Below, piece after piece: positions 42,038-50,326 of a DNA stretch of 64,000 nt. Below the pieces are notes generated by a model. That model was given only the letters and a program-made list of their open reading frames with translations. It was not told the origin of the DNA and did not search any database. Both the position numbers and the translations under genes were made by a program. Numbering within the stretch: position 1 is the first letter of the stretch; every line of letters begins with the position of its first letter. The DNA is taken from the NCBI RefSeq assembly GCF_014641615.1, contig NZ_BMIB01000006.1, positions 124,001-188,000 of the forward strand. The letters are read 5' to 3'. This DNA comes from Filimonas zeae. GTDB lineage: Bacteria; Bacteroidota; Bacteroidia; Chitinophagales; Chitinophagaceae.

Positions 42038-43921
42038 ATGGAAAACATCGCACATACAACGGAACGGTTACTGCAACTGTTGAAAGAGCATTTCGGGTAC
42101 ACTTCTTTCCGGCACAACCAGCAGGCTATTATAGAAAATACCATGGCGGGCAAAGACTCTATGGTACTGATGCCTACCGGCGGCGGTAAATCTATCTGTT
42201 ATCAGATACCGGCACTGGCGCTGGACGGTCTGACTGTGGTAGTTTCTCCCCTGATTGCGCTGATGAAAGACCAGGTAGATGCCCTGCGCCAGAACGGTAT
42301 TGAAGCCGCCTTTTTAAACTCCACCCTTTCCAACTACGAGCAGCAGGATATACTGGAACGTTTACCGCAGCAAAACAAGATTGCCCTTAAAAGCAACCTG
42401 AAACTGCTGTATATATCCCCCGAACGTTTACTGGGCGAGCGCAACTTTCTCAGCTACCTGAAAGAGAAGGTAAAAGTGGCACTGTTTGCTATTGATGAGG
42501 CACACTGCATCAGCTCCTGGGGGCACGATTTCCGGCCGGAATACCTGTTGCTGGGCAACCTGAAACAGCATTTTCCTACCATACCGGTAATAGCACTTAC
42601 AGCAACAGCTGATGTGCCTACCCGTAACGATATTATTCAGAAGCTGCACTTTACCAACTATGCTACTTTTGAAAACTCGTTTAACCGGCCCAACATCAGC
42701 TACTTTATAAAGCCGCGTAAGAACTATTTTGACGACCTGGTAAACTACCTGAACACGCATGAGTCTGACGCAGGTATCATCTACTGCCTCTCCCGAAACG
42801 GTACAGAAACGCTGGCAGAAAAGCTGCAGCAGCACGGCATTAACGCCCTGGCCTACCACGCCGGTTTTGAACCACAGGAGCGGGAAAAACGGCAGGAGCA
42901 GTTTCTGAAAGATGAGGTGCGCATTATGGTAGCTACCATTGCCTTTGGCATGGGCATTAACAAGAGCAATGTGCGTTTTGTAATACATACTGATCTGCCC
43001 AAGAACATGGAGGGTTACTACCAGGAAACCGGCCGTGCCGGGCGCGACGGATTACCCGGTGAAGCCATCTTGTACTACAGCGGCGGCGATGTACTGAAGA
43101 TGACCAAAATAGTACAGGTAGAAGGCAATGAAGAGCAGTCGAAACTGATGGTGAAAAAGCTGAAGCAGATGGCGGATTACTGCGAGCTGCGCACCTGCCG
43201 CCGTAAATACCTGCTCAACTACTTTAACGAGAAAGCCGGCAACTACTGCGGCAGCTGTGATGTATGCCTTACCGACCAGGTAAAACAGGATATGACCATA
43301 GCCGCACAAAAAGCACTGAGCGCCGTAAGCCGCTTACAGGAAAGGTTTGGCATCAACTACGTTATAGATTTCCTGCGGGGCAGCAGCACCACCCGCCCCA
43401 TGCACCAGAGCATTAAAACCTATGGTGCGGGAAAGGAATACAGCAAAGACCAGTGGCGCAGCTTTTTAAAAGAGATGATACAGCTGGGCTACCTGAAACA
43501 GGCCGATGGAGAATACCCGGTACTGCAGTTGACGGATGACAGCTGGCCCATACTAAAGGGAGAGGTGCAGGTAATGCTTACCACCGTTACCCACGAAAAA
43601 GCGCCGCTACCCGAAGTACTGGAGGCTAAGAAGATAGCACAGCCTGTAGAGAAAGACCTGTTTGAAGCATTGAAAACGTTACGCAAGCAGATAGCGGTAA
43701 GCGAAAACGTACCGCCTTACATCATCTTCTCCGATGCTACCCTTACCGAGCTGGCCAGTTATCTGCCCATTACCAGAAGCGACATAGCAAAAATCAATGG
43801 CTTTGGTGAAGTAAAGCTGGAAAAGTATGGAGAACCGTTTCTGGAAATGGTACAGGATTACTGTATACAACACCAGCTATATACACGCATACAACATAAA
43901 CAGGCCAAACGCAAGCGATAA
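42038..43921 (+). CDS. recQ: ATP-dependent DNA helicase RecQ
   Basis: 627 residues from ATG 42038; ATG 42023 would add five. SF2 3'-5' helicase for recombination and repair. Walker A MPTGGGKSICYQIPAL, DEAH box AIDEAHCISSWGHDFRPEYL, motif VI QETGRAGRDGLPG. RecQ-C-terminal zinc site uses CRRKYLLNYF and CGSCDVCL. Winged helix about 400-515, then an HRDC domain (about 535-605; LFEALKTLRKQIAVSENVPP). Complete architecture. Confidence 0.96.
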   Translation: MENIAHTTERLLQLLKEHFGYTSFRHNQQAIIENTMAGKDSMVLMPTGGGKSICYQIPALALDGLTVVVSPLIALMKDQVDALRQNGIEAAFLNSTLSNYEQQDILERLPQQNKIALKSNLKLLYISPERLLGERNFLSYLKEKVKVALFAIDEAHCISSWGHDFRPEYLLLGNLKQHFPTIPVIALTATADVPTRNDIIQKLHFTNYATFENSFNRPNISYFIKPRKNYFDDLVNYLNTHESDAGIIYCLSRNGTETLAEKLQQHGINALAYHAGFEPQEREKRQEQFLKDEVRIMVATIAFGMGINKSNVRFVIHTDLPKNMEGYYQETGRAGRDGLPGEAILYYSGGDVLKMTKIVQVEGNEEQSKLMVKKLKQMADYCELRTCRRKYLLNYFNEKAGNYCGSCDVCLTDQVKQDMTIAAQKALSAVSRLQERFGINYVIDFLRGSSTTRPMHQSIKTYGAGKEYSKDQWRSFLKEMIQLGYLKQADGEYPVLQLTDDSWPILKGEVQVMLTTVTHEKAPLPEVLEAKKIAQPVEKDLFEALKTLRKQIAVSENVPPYIIFSDATLTELASYLPITRSDIAKINGFGEVKLEKYGEPFLEMVQDYCIQHQLYTRIQHKQAKRKR

Positions 43922-43938
43922 ATATTGCACCAATAAAA

Positions 43939-43963
43939 AGCCCGATAGCATAACTACCGGGCT
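43939..43963. terminator. Bidirectional hairpin at recQ / tsf junction
   Basis: AGCCCGATAG (43939-43948) pairs with CTACCGGGCT (43954-43963) with one G-T wobble, flanked by A and T runs. Serves the convergent recQ and rplM-tsf transcripts. Confidence 0.75.
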
Positions 43964-43989
43964 CCTTAATATATTGAGGTTGTGAAGGA

Positions 43990-44826
43990 TTATCCTAAAG
44001 CTACACGTTTGAAGCCCAGTACTTTCACATCACCATTGCTCTTCAGGTATTCAGCTACAGTTTTACCGCCATCTTTAACAAAAGGCTGAGCCAGTAAGGT
44101 TTGCTCTTTGAAGAAAGCGTTCAGTTTGCCATCAGCAATCTTAGCGATCATTTCAGCAGGTTTGCCCGCCATTTTAGGATCAGCAGAGATTTGCTCAGTA
44201 ACAATAGCTCTTTCGCGCTCTACTGCTTCAGCAGGTACGCTTTCAGGATCAACTGCTACAGGATTCATAGCTGCAATCTGCATGGCTACGTCTTTACCAG
44301 CTTCAGCAGCATCTTTATCTAAAGCAACCAGTACACCCATACGGTTAGCACCGTGGATATAAGAGGCTACGAAAGGAGCTTCAATTCTTTCAAAACGGCT
44401 AACACCAATTTTCTCACCAATAGCAGTCAGCTTATCGTTGATCAGATCAGCCACTTTAGCACCATTGATAGATACCTCGTTCAGTTCTTCCGCGCTTTTT
44501 ACGTTGTTAGCGATAGCAGCGTCAGCAATGCTGGTAGCAAAAGCTACGAAGTCAGCATTTTTAGATACGAAGTCAGTTTCGCAGCTGATGCACAGTACAA
44601 TACCGGTTTTGTTGTCAGCGGTTGTTTTAGCCAGCACAACACCTTCTTTTGCCTCACGGTCGCTACGTTTAGCAGCAACTTTCTGGCCTTGCTTACGCAG
44701 CCAGTCAATAGCAGCTTCAAAGTCGCCATTGGTTTCAGTTAATGCTTTACGGCAATCCATCATACCAGCACCGGTAGCCTGGCGCAGTTTGTTAATATCA
44801 GCGGCTGTAATTGTTACAGATGACAT
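43990..44826 (-). CDS. tsf: Elongation factor Ts
   Basis: 278 residues from ATG 44826, giving the canonical N-terminal domain (ITAADINKLRQATGAGMMDC, then RKALTETNGDFEAAIDWLRK). Nucleotide exchange factor for EF-Tu. The TDFV motif is present as ISCETDFVSKNADFVAFA. The longer frame to 44868 adds 14 unconserved residues. Last gene of rplM-rpsI-rpsB-tsf, separated from rpsB by a 153-nt spacer with a strong inverted repeat. Confidence 0.97.
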   Translation of the reverse strand: MSSVTITAADINKLRQATGAGMMDCRKALTETNGDFEAAIDWLRKQGQKVAAKRSDREAKEGVVLAKTTADNKTGIVLCISCETDFVSKNADFVAFATSIADAAIANNVKSAEELNEVSINGAKVADLINDKLTAIGEKIGVSRFERIEAPFVASYIHGANRMGVLVALDKDAAEAGKDVAMQIAAMNPVAVDPESVPAEAVERERAIVTEQISADPKMAGKPAEMIAKIADGKLNAFFKEQTLLAQPFVKDGGKTVAEYLKSNGDVKVLGFKRVALG

Positions 44827-44898
44827 ACTTGTTATATTTTGAATGTTAAGTGCTGAATAATTCAGCATCCAACATAGTGTGTTTTTATTGTAAAAGAG

Positions 44899-44956
44899 GA
44901 ATGTTGAATGTTAAATGAACATGATTTTTACATCTAACATTTAAGATTCAACATTC
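44899..44956. repeat. Long inverted repeat in the rpsB-tsf spacer
   Basis: GAATGTTGAATGTTAAATG (44899-44917) pairs with 44938-44956, 18 of 19 positions, around a 20-nt loop. A second small hairpin, TGCTGAA-TAA-TTCAGCA, follows on the tsf side (44851-44867) and shares the TTGAATGTTAA-type sequence. This may attenuate or process the transcript between rpsB and tsf. Confidence 0.7.
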
Positions 44957-44979
44957 ATCCGATTATCTATAAGCGAAGC

Positions 44980-45867
44980 TTAGCGGGCGCCACCTGGAGC
45001 ACCACCGGGACCACCTGGTCTGCGGCTTGCACCACCTGGAACACGGCGTTTAGCAGGAGCACCACCGCGTACTTTACCACCACGTGCAGCTTCAGCTTCT
45101 GCTTCAGCCTGGATACGTGCAGCTTTCTTTTCGTTTTCGTTGTCTACTTCTTCCACATCATCATCTTTAGCAGCCTGACGCTCAGCTAAACCTTCTGCAA
45201 TAGCAGCAGTGATGTAATTGGTGATGATAGCGATAGATTTAGTAGCATCGTCGTTTGCAGGAATTGCAAAGTCAACTTTGTTAGGATCGCAGTTGGTATC
45301 AACCATGCCGAAGGTGGTGATGCCTAAGCGTTTTGCTTCAGCCAGAGCAATGTGCTCGTGTCCGATATCTACCAGGAATAAAGCTGCTGGCAGACGGCCC
45401 AGCTGAGCAATACCGCCCAGTACTTTTTCCATTTTATCTTTATCGCGGGTTAAAGTCAGACGCTCTTTCTTGGTTAAGCTTTCAGCGCTGCCATCAGCCA
45501 GCATTTTTTCAATGCTCTGCATTTTCTTCACGCTCTTACGAACGGTGTTGAAGTTGGTAAGCATACCACCTAACCAACGCTCAGTAGCAAAAGGCATGTT
45601 TACTTTCTTAGCGCACTCGCTAACGATTTCTTTAGCCTGTTTTTTAGTAGCTACGAACATGATCTTTTTACCGCTTTTCGCAATCTGCTTCAGAGCAGCT
45701 GCAGTTTCCTGCAGGTGATCTACGGTTTTGTTCAGATCAATGATATGGATACCTTTCTTCTCAGCGAAGATGTAAGGCAACATTTTAGGATTCCACTTCT
45801 TACGCAGGTGGCCAAAATGCACACCGGCTTCGAGTAACTGCTGTTGCAATGAAGTGTTATTTTCCAT
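44980..45867 (-). CDS. rpsB: 30S ribosomal protein S2 with low-complexity C-terminal tail
   Basis: 295 residues; the S2 core ends near residue 230. Core features: QLLEAGVHFGHLRKKWNPKM at the N-terminus, FVATKKQAKEIV, RWLGGMLTNFNTVRKSVKKM and ALFLVDIGHEHIALAEAKRL. The extension is acidic then Ala-rich (EEVDNENEKKAARIQAEAEA) and ends in Gly/Pro/Arg-rich repeats (PGGASRRPGGPGGAPGG). Such tails occur on S2 in this phylum. Confidence 0.97.
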   Translation of the reverse strand: MENNTSLQQQLLEAGVHFGHLRKKWNPKMLPYIFAEKKGIHIIDLNKTVDHLQETAAALKQIAKSGKKIMFVATKKQAKEIVSECAKKVNMPFATERWLGGMLTNFNTVRKSVKKMQSIEKMLADGSAESLTKKERLTLTRDKDKMEKVLGGIAQLGRLPAALFLVDIGHEHIALAEAKRLGITTFGMVDTNCDPNKVDFAIPANDDATKSIAIITNYITAAIAEGLAERQAAKDDDVEEVDNENEKKAARIQAEAEAEAARGGKVRGGAPAKRRVPGGASRRPGGPGGAPGGAR

Positions 45868-45906
45868 TTTACTAATTTGTAAAGTTTGATTTGAAAATTG
45901 TGAATA

Positions 45907-46296
45907 TTAACGCTTGCTGAACTGGTAGCTACGACGGGCTTTCTTATGACCGAATTTCTTACGTTCAACACCACGTGGGTCGCGTTTCAGGTGACCTGCA
46001 GCTTTTAAAGCAGGGCGCAGTTCAGCGTTTACTTCCAGCAGCGCACGGGCAATACCCAGTTTAGCAGCTTCAGCCTGGCCTTTTAAGCCACCGCCTGTTG
46101 CGTTTATTTTCACATCAAATTTATCCAGAGACTCGATAGTCTTTAAAGGCGCTTCTACCTGGTTTTGCAGGTATACCAGCGGAAAATATTCTTTGTAGTC
46201 TTTATCGTTAACAGTGATCTTGCCTTCACCCTTGCTAATGAAGATACGGGTAACGGCTTCTTTACGACGACCAACTGCATTCTTTTGCTTTTCCAT
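45907..46296 (-). CDS. rpsI: 30S ribosomal protein S9
   Basis: 129 residues, full length. NAVGRRKEAVTRIFISKGEG at the N-terminus and the universal C-terminus KKFGHKKARRSYQFSKR, whose last Arg reaches the P-site tRNA. Second gene of the operon, 37 nt after rplM. Confidence 0.97.
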   Translation of the reverse strand: MEKQKNAVGRRKEAVTRIFISKGEGKITVNDKDYKEYFPLVYLQNQVEAPLKTIESLDKFDVKINATGGGLKGQAEAAKLGIARALLEVNAELRPALKAAGHLKRDPRGVERKKFGHKKARRSYQFSKR

Positions 46297-46333
46297 TTAT
46301 AACAATTTGGAATTTGAAATTTGATTGGTAAAA

Positions 46334-46777
46334 TTAGAACTTCAGTTCTTTAGGTTGCTGAGCAGTGTGCGGATGCTGGTCGCCAGCGTACACAAATAAT
46401 TTTTTAACCATTTTACGGCCCAGACGGTTTTTAGGCAGCATACCTTTAACAGCACGCTCAATAATTACCTCAGGACGACGCTTAATCAGGTCTTTTGCAG
46501 CTTCCTCTTTTTTACCACCTGGATAGCCGGAATAGTTGATGTAGGTTTTGTCTTCGAATTTGTTACCGGAGAAAACCACCTTATCGGCGTTAATGAAAAT
46601 TACATAATCACCGGTGTCAACGTGTGGTGTGTAAGAAGCCTTGTTCTTGCCACGCAGAACAGAAGCGATTCTTGAACACACACGTCCTACGGTTTGATTA
46701 GTACCATCTACAACGTACCAGTTGCGTTGCACGGTAGCCGCATTCGCATGCTTGGTTGTGAAATGAAGTTTGCTCAT
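46334..46777 (-). CDS. rplM: 50S ribosomal protein L13
   Basis: 147 residues from ATG 46777 (MSKLHFTTKHANAATVQRNW), the expected start; the long upstream extension (to 47005) is leader RNA. Motifs GRVCSRIASVLRGKNKASYT, HVDTGDYVIFINADKVVFSG and AVKGMLPKNRLGRKMVKKLF. First gene of rplM-rpsI-rpsB-tsf. Confidence 0.97.
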   Translation of the reverse strand: MSKLHFTTKHANAATVQRNWYVVDGTNQTVGRVCSRIASVLRGKNKASYTPHVDTGDYVIFINADKVVFSGNKFEDKTYINYSGYPGGKKEEAAKDLIKRRPEVIIERAVKGMLPKNRLGRKMVKKLFVYAGDQHPHTAQQPKELKF

Positions 46778-47091
46778 TTTAATGTTACATTTAGAAATTT
46801 CACCTGCCGCTAACCCGGCATGGCGCCCCAAAAAATTCGGGAGTGCAAAGGTAACAGCTATAAATGGTTTTTCAGGTGTTTTCACAGCCCTTTTCACCAC
46901 ACACCTCTGTAACACACTGGTTTTCAATAAAAATTTTGCACGCCTTTCTATAATTACCTGTGAAACATACGCTATTTCTGGCCGTTTTAACATTTTCCAG
47001 GCCATAACGCAGCCTGGAAGCGTGTTTTACAAAGCTGCATTCCCCTACCTTAGCGCTCCAAAAATTCTTTCCAAAACAGAGTACATTAGTT
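46778..47091. other. rplM leader and divergent promoter region
   Basis: 314 nt with no gene. It holds the rplM -7 box and a roughly 60-nt leader rich in GC (46806-46842), which could fold. On the pepC side a one-mismatch -7 box TACCTTAG lies at 47045-47052. The long minus frame here lacks protein features. Confidence 0.5.
46846..46853 (-). promoter_or_regulatory. -7 box TACCTTTG of the ribosomal protein operon
   Basis: Exact TAnnTTTG on the minus strand, about 70 nt upstream of rplM. No clear -33 element. Confidence 0.6.
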
Positions 47092-48273
47092 ATGAACAAA
47101 AAGTATGCGGTGCTGTTAGCCATGCTGCCTTTTGGCAGTCTTCTGGCCCAGGATAATCTGGTGAATTCGCTGAATGCCAACAAAAGCGATGCTTCTAAAG
47201 AGAAATTTACGTTTACCCCCCTCATTAACATCGAAACCACTTCTATTAAAAACCAGGGCAGCAGCGGAACCTGCTGGAGCTATTCCGGTAACTCTTTTCT
47301 GGAAACAGAAATGATACGCAAAGGCAAAACACCGGTAGATATTGCCGAGATTTATACTGCCCGTTGCGTATACATTGAAAAAGCAAAGAACTATGTACGC
47401 ATGCATGGCGCCGTTAGCTGGGGCGACGGTGGCGAACTGCATGATGTGGTAAATATGTACGCCAAATACGGCGCTTTACCACAAAGCGTATACAACGGCT
47501 TAAACTACGGTACTACCGTAAACAAGTTCAGCGAAATGCAGGACGTACTGAAGGCTATGCTGGACGGTGTTATTAAAAACAGCAACGGACAGTTAACCCC
47601 TAACTGGCTGAAGGCATTTACCGCTGCACTGGACGCTTACCTGGGTACGGTACCTGAGAAGTTTGAGTACAACGGCAAAACCTATACGCCGCAAACTTTT
47701 GCTAAAGAAGTGGTAGGCCTGAATGCTGCTGACTATATTGAAATGACTTCTCTGAACGATCAGCCTTACTACCAGAAAGTATTCCTGCCTGTTCAGGACA
47801 ACTGGAGCTTTGATTATGCTTACAACGTTCAGATGGACGACATGACCGCTATTATTGACAACGCCCTGAAAAACGGTTACAGTGTAGGTTGGGCTACCGA
47901 TGTTAGCGAAAAGTATTTCAGCTGGAAAAATGGTGTTGCCTTTGTACCTGAGAAAGACTTTGCTAACATGACCGACGCAGAAAAAGCAGATATGTTCAAC
48001 GGCCCTAAACCAGAAAGAGCTATTACCGCTGAAATGCGCCAGACCGCTTTTGACAACTACGCTACTACCGACGACCACGGTATGCAGATTGTAGGACTGG
48101 CAAAAGACCAAACCGGCCGTGAGTATTACATTGTAAAGAATTCATGGGGCGAAAGCAATGATTACAAAGGATATTTATATGTTACCAAAAACTATGTGAA
48201 GTTTAAAACCACTGGATTACTGGTTAACAAAGAAGGTATTTCCAAAGACCTGCGGAGCAAAATGAAAGTATAA
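47092..48273 (+). CDS. C1 family cysteine peptidase (aminopeptidase C / bleomycin hydrolase-like), secreted
   Basis: 393 residues with a signal peptide (cleavage after GSLLAQ). Papain-like: active-site Cys in NQGSSGTCWSYSGNSFLETE, His in DDHGMQIVGLAKDQTG and Asn in YYIVKNSWGESNDYKGYLYV. The arrangement and size match peptidase C1-like PepC proteins, but export is unusual compared with the cytosolic lactic acid bacterial enzymes. Aminopeptidase activity is inferred. Followed by a good terminator. Confidence 0.92.
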   Translation: MNKKYAVLLAMLPFGSLLAQDNLVNSLNANKSDASKEKFTFTPLINIETTSIKNQGSSGTCWSYSGNSFLETEMIRKGKTPVDIAEIYTARCVYIEKAKNYVRMHGAVSWGDGGELHDVVNMYAKYGALPQSVYNGLNYGTTVNKFSEMQDVLKAMLDGVIKNSNGQLTPNWLKAFTAALDAYLGTVPEKFEYNGKTYTPQTFAKEVVGLNAADYIEMTSLNDQPYYQKVFLPVQDNWSFDYAYNVQMDDMTAIIDNALKNGYSVGWATDVSEKYFSWKNGVAFVPEKDFANMTDAEKADMFNGPKPERAITAEMRQTAFDNYATTDDHGMQIVGLAKDQTGREYYIVKNSWGESNDYKGYLYVTKNYVKFKTTGLLVNKEGISKDLRSKMKV

Positions 48274-48303
48274 TCATTTTACTGTTTTATGATATTCCAC
48301 TGA

Positions 48304-48329
48304 AAAAGGGGGCCTGTGGCCCCTTTTTT
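48304..48329 (+). terminator. Rho-independent terminator after the C1 peptidase gene
   Basis: AAAAGGGGGCC pairs with GGCCCCTTTTTT around a TGT loop, followed by T run. Confidence 0.88.
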
Positions 48330-48331
48330 AT

Positions 48332-48339
48332 TAAGTTTG
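48332..48339 (+). promoter_or_regulatory. -7 box TAAGTTTG for the DUF3857 operon
   Basis: Exact TAnnTTTG immediately after the preceding terminator and 23 nt before the ATG at 48363. Confidence 0.55.
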
Positions 48340-48362
48340 TTACGCCCTAAATCAACAATTAC

Positions 48363-50300
48363 ATGAAAAGGACAACTGTAGGGTTGTTTTGCTGCTTATG
48401 GTTATCAACCGCCACTCTGGCGCAATATCAGGCCGCTGACGACGAAGGCGTGCTGGCCGCCTCTTTCCTGAAAAAGCTGGACAAAAAAGCCAAATACGGC
48501 GCGTACGACATTAGTAAGGAAATATCCTTTGGCACCGCCAAAGGTCTCAATGATCTTCCGGTAGTAACTGCCGAAGAAAAAGGCACTGTGGAGATGGTGG
48601 CACTGGAAAACAGGGCCGTGGTAGGCTATATGGTTCCCGATAACACGTTTGCCCGGTTAAAAGACTACGATTTTGAAATCTTTTACAAAAACACATTCAG
48701 AAGCCAGAAGTACCCACCGGAAAAGGTATCTCTTACCGATGAGAGTGTGTATCTGGATGACAACTATGGTCTGTTCTATGGCTTCCGCGCTGAGGAATCG
48801 GGTACCCGTTGCCGCTTTAAATACATTACAGAGTATAAAGATGGCAAGTACCTGAGCCGTGTGTTCTTTCATCAGAGTTTCCCGGTTAAATCTACCAGTA
48901 TGAGTTTCAGAATACCAGACTGGCTGCAGCTGGAGATAGCCGAGAAAAACTTTGAAGGCTATAACTTCAAAAAAACCACGAAAAAGGAAAAGGGGTATAC
49001 AATTTACAAGTACGAAGCTGATAACCTGTCTGGCGTTAAACACGAGCCGTATTCCCTGGCGATGCCCTATTTCCTTCCTCACCTGATTATTACCGTACGC
49101 GCATACACCATTAACAAAAAGCAATACAACGGCTTTAAAGGGCCAGATGATATGTATGCCTGGTACAATTACCTGTATAAAAAGGCAGATAACAAACCGG
49201 AAACCATTAAAACCGTAGTAGACCAGCTGACCAAAGGTAAAGGCAGCGATGAAGAAAAAATACGCTCCCTCTACTACTGGGTACAGGACAACATACGCTA
49301 CATTGCTTTTGAAGAAGGCTATGCGGGCTTTATACCCCAGTCGGTACAGGAAGTATACAAGAACAAGTACGGCGATTGTAAGGGCATGGCAAACCTGCTC
49401 TCTGCCATGTTAAAAGAAGCAGGCTTTGATGCACACTTTGCCTGGATAGGCACCCGCGACTTACCGTATGACCGTACCGAAGTACAATCTATGTGTGTGG
49501 ATAACCACGCCATTTGCGTACTGTATCACAAAGGCACTACCTACTTTCTGGATGGTACCGAAAAATACCAGCCACTGGGCCGCAATGCTTACCGCATACA
49601 GGGCAAGAAAGTATTGGTAGAACATGGCGATACTTACAAAATAGAAGCTGTACCGGAAGCAAAAGCCAGCGAGAACAGTCATAATACCCTTGCCACGCTT
49701 ACGTTGCAGAACGATAAAATTACCGGCCACGTAAAAGTAAGTTTTGACGGCGCTACCAGCAGCCTGTTCCATTATATCTATAACAACACGCCTACCAACA
49801 GACGTAAAGACTTTATCAACAGTCTGCTCCAGTTCAACAACAAAAACGCAGAGGTAACCAATGTGCGCACTTCTGACTTTAAAAACAGAGACTCGGCTAT
49901 TGTGATAGAAGGCGATGTGGACCTAGCAGAACAGGTAACTACTGTTGAAAACAGATACTATACTAATATTGACTTCTTCCCCGGCACTATTACACGGTTT
50001 ATTCCCGATGACAAGCGTAAAACACCTATTGATATTAATGCAGTGTATACGTCTAACGACGAAATAACCCTGCAGCTGCCTGCCGGTGGCAAAGCTTTAT
50101 CACTGCCTAAAAGCTTTACCAGTGAGTTTATGAAGAATACCATGCAGGCCAGTTATGAAACGCAGGGTAACAAAATAACACTTCATAAAACGATGGTAAT
50201 TAATAACCCTGTTGTAAACAGAAGTGAATTTACCGACTGGAAAAACTTCCTGAACCGTATTAAAGCATTTAACAAAAGCAACCTGTCGGTACAACTGTAA
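48363..50300 (+). CDS. DUF3857 domain transglutaminase-like exported protein
   Basis: 645 residues with a signal peptide (cleavage after TATLAQ). N-terminal DUF3857 beta domain (about 50-250), then a transglutaminase-like domain with a complete triad: Cys in KYGDCKGMANLLSAMLKEAG, His in CVDNHAICVLYHKG and Asp in YFLDGTEKYQPLG. The C-terminal 200 residues are beta-rich. Exported protease-like or cross-linking enzyme of unknown target. 26 nt upstream of a paralogue. Confidence 0.87.
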   Translation: MKRTTVGLFCCLWLSTATLAQYQAADDEGVLAASFLKKLDKKAKYGAYDISKEISFGTAKGLNDLPVVTAEEKGTVEMVALENRAVVGYMVPDNTFARLKDYDFEIFYKNTFRSQKYPPEKVSLTDESVYLDDNYGLFYGFRAEESGTRCRFKYITEYKDGKYLSRVFFHQSFPVKSTSMSFRIPDWLQLEIAEKNFEGYNFKKTTKKEKGYTIYKYEADNLSGVKHEPYSLAMPYFLPHLIITVRAYTINKKQYNGFKGPDDMYAWYNYLYKKADNKPETIKTVVDQLTKGKGSDEEKIRSLYYWVQDNIRYIAFEEGYAGFIPQSVQEVYKNKYGDCKGMANLLSAMLKEAGFDAHFAWIGTRDLPYDRTEVQSMCVDNHAICVLYHKGTTYFLDGTEKYQPLGRNAYRIQGKKVLVEHGDTYKIEAVPEAKASENSHNTLATLTLQNDKITGHVKVSFDGATSSLFHYIYNNTPTNRRKDFINSLLQFNNKNAEVTNVRTSDFKNRDSAIVIEGDVDLAEQVTTVENRYYTNIDFFPGTITRFIPDDKRKTPIDINAVYTSNDEITLQLPAGGKALSLPKSFTSEFMKNTMQASYETQGNKITLHKTMVINNPVVNRSEFTDWKNFLNRIKAFNKSNLSVQL

Positions 50301-50326
50301 CCCTGTTACCCAATCAACCTTTACAC

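Noticed and set aside
46778..47005. N-terminal extension of L13
   Set aside because: L13 begins at MSKLHF; the extension covers the promoter and leader and has no L13-like sequence.
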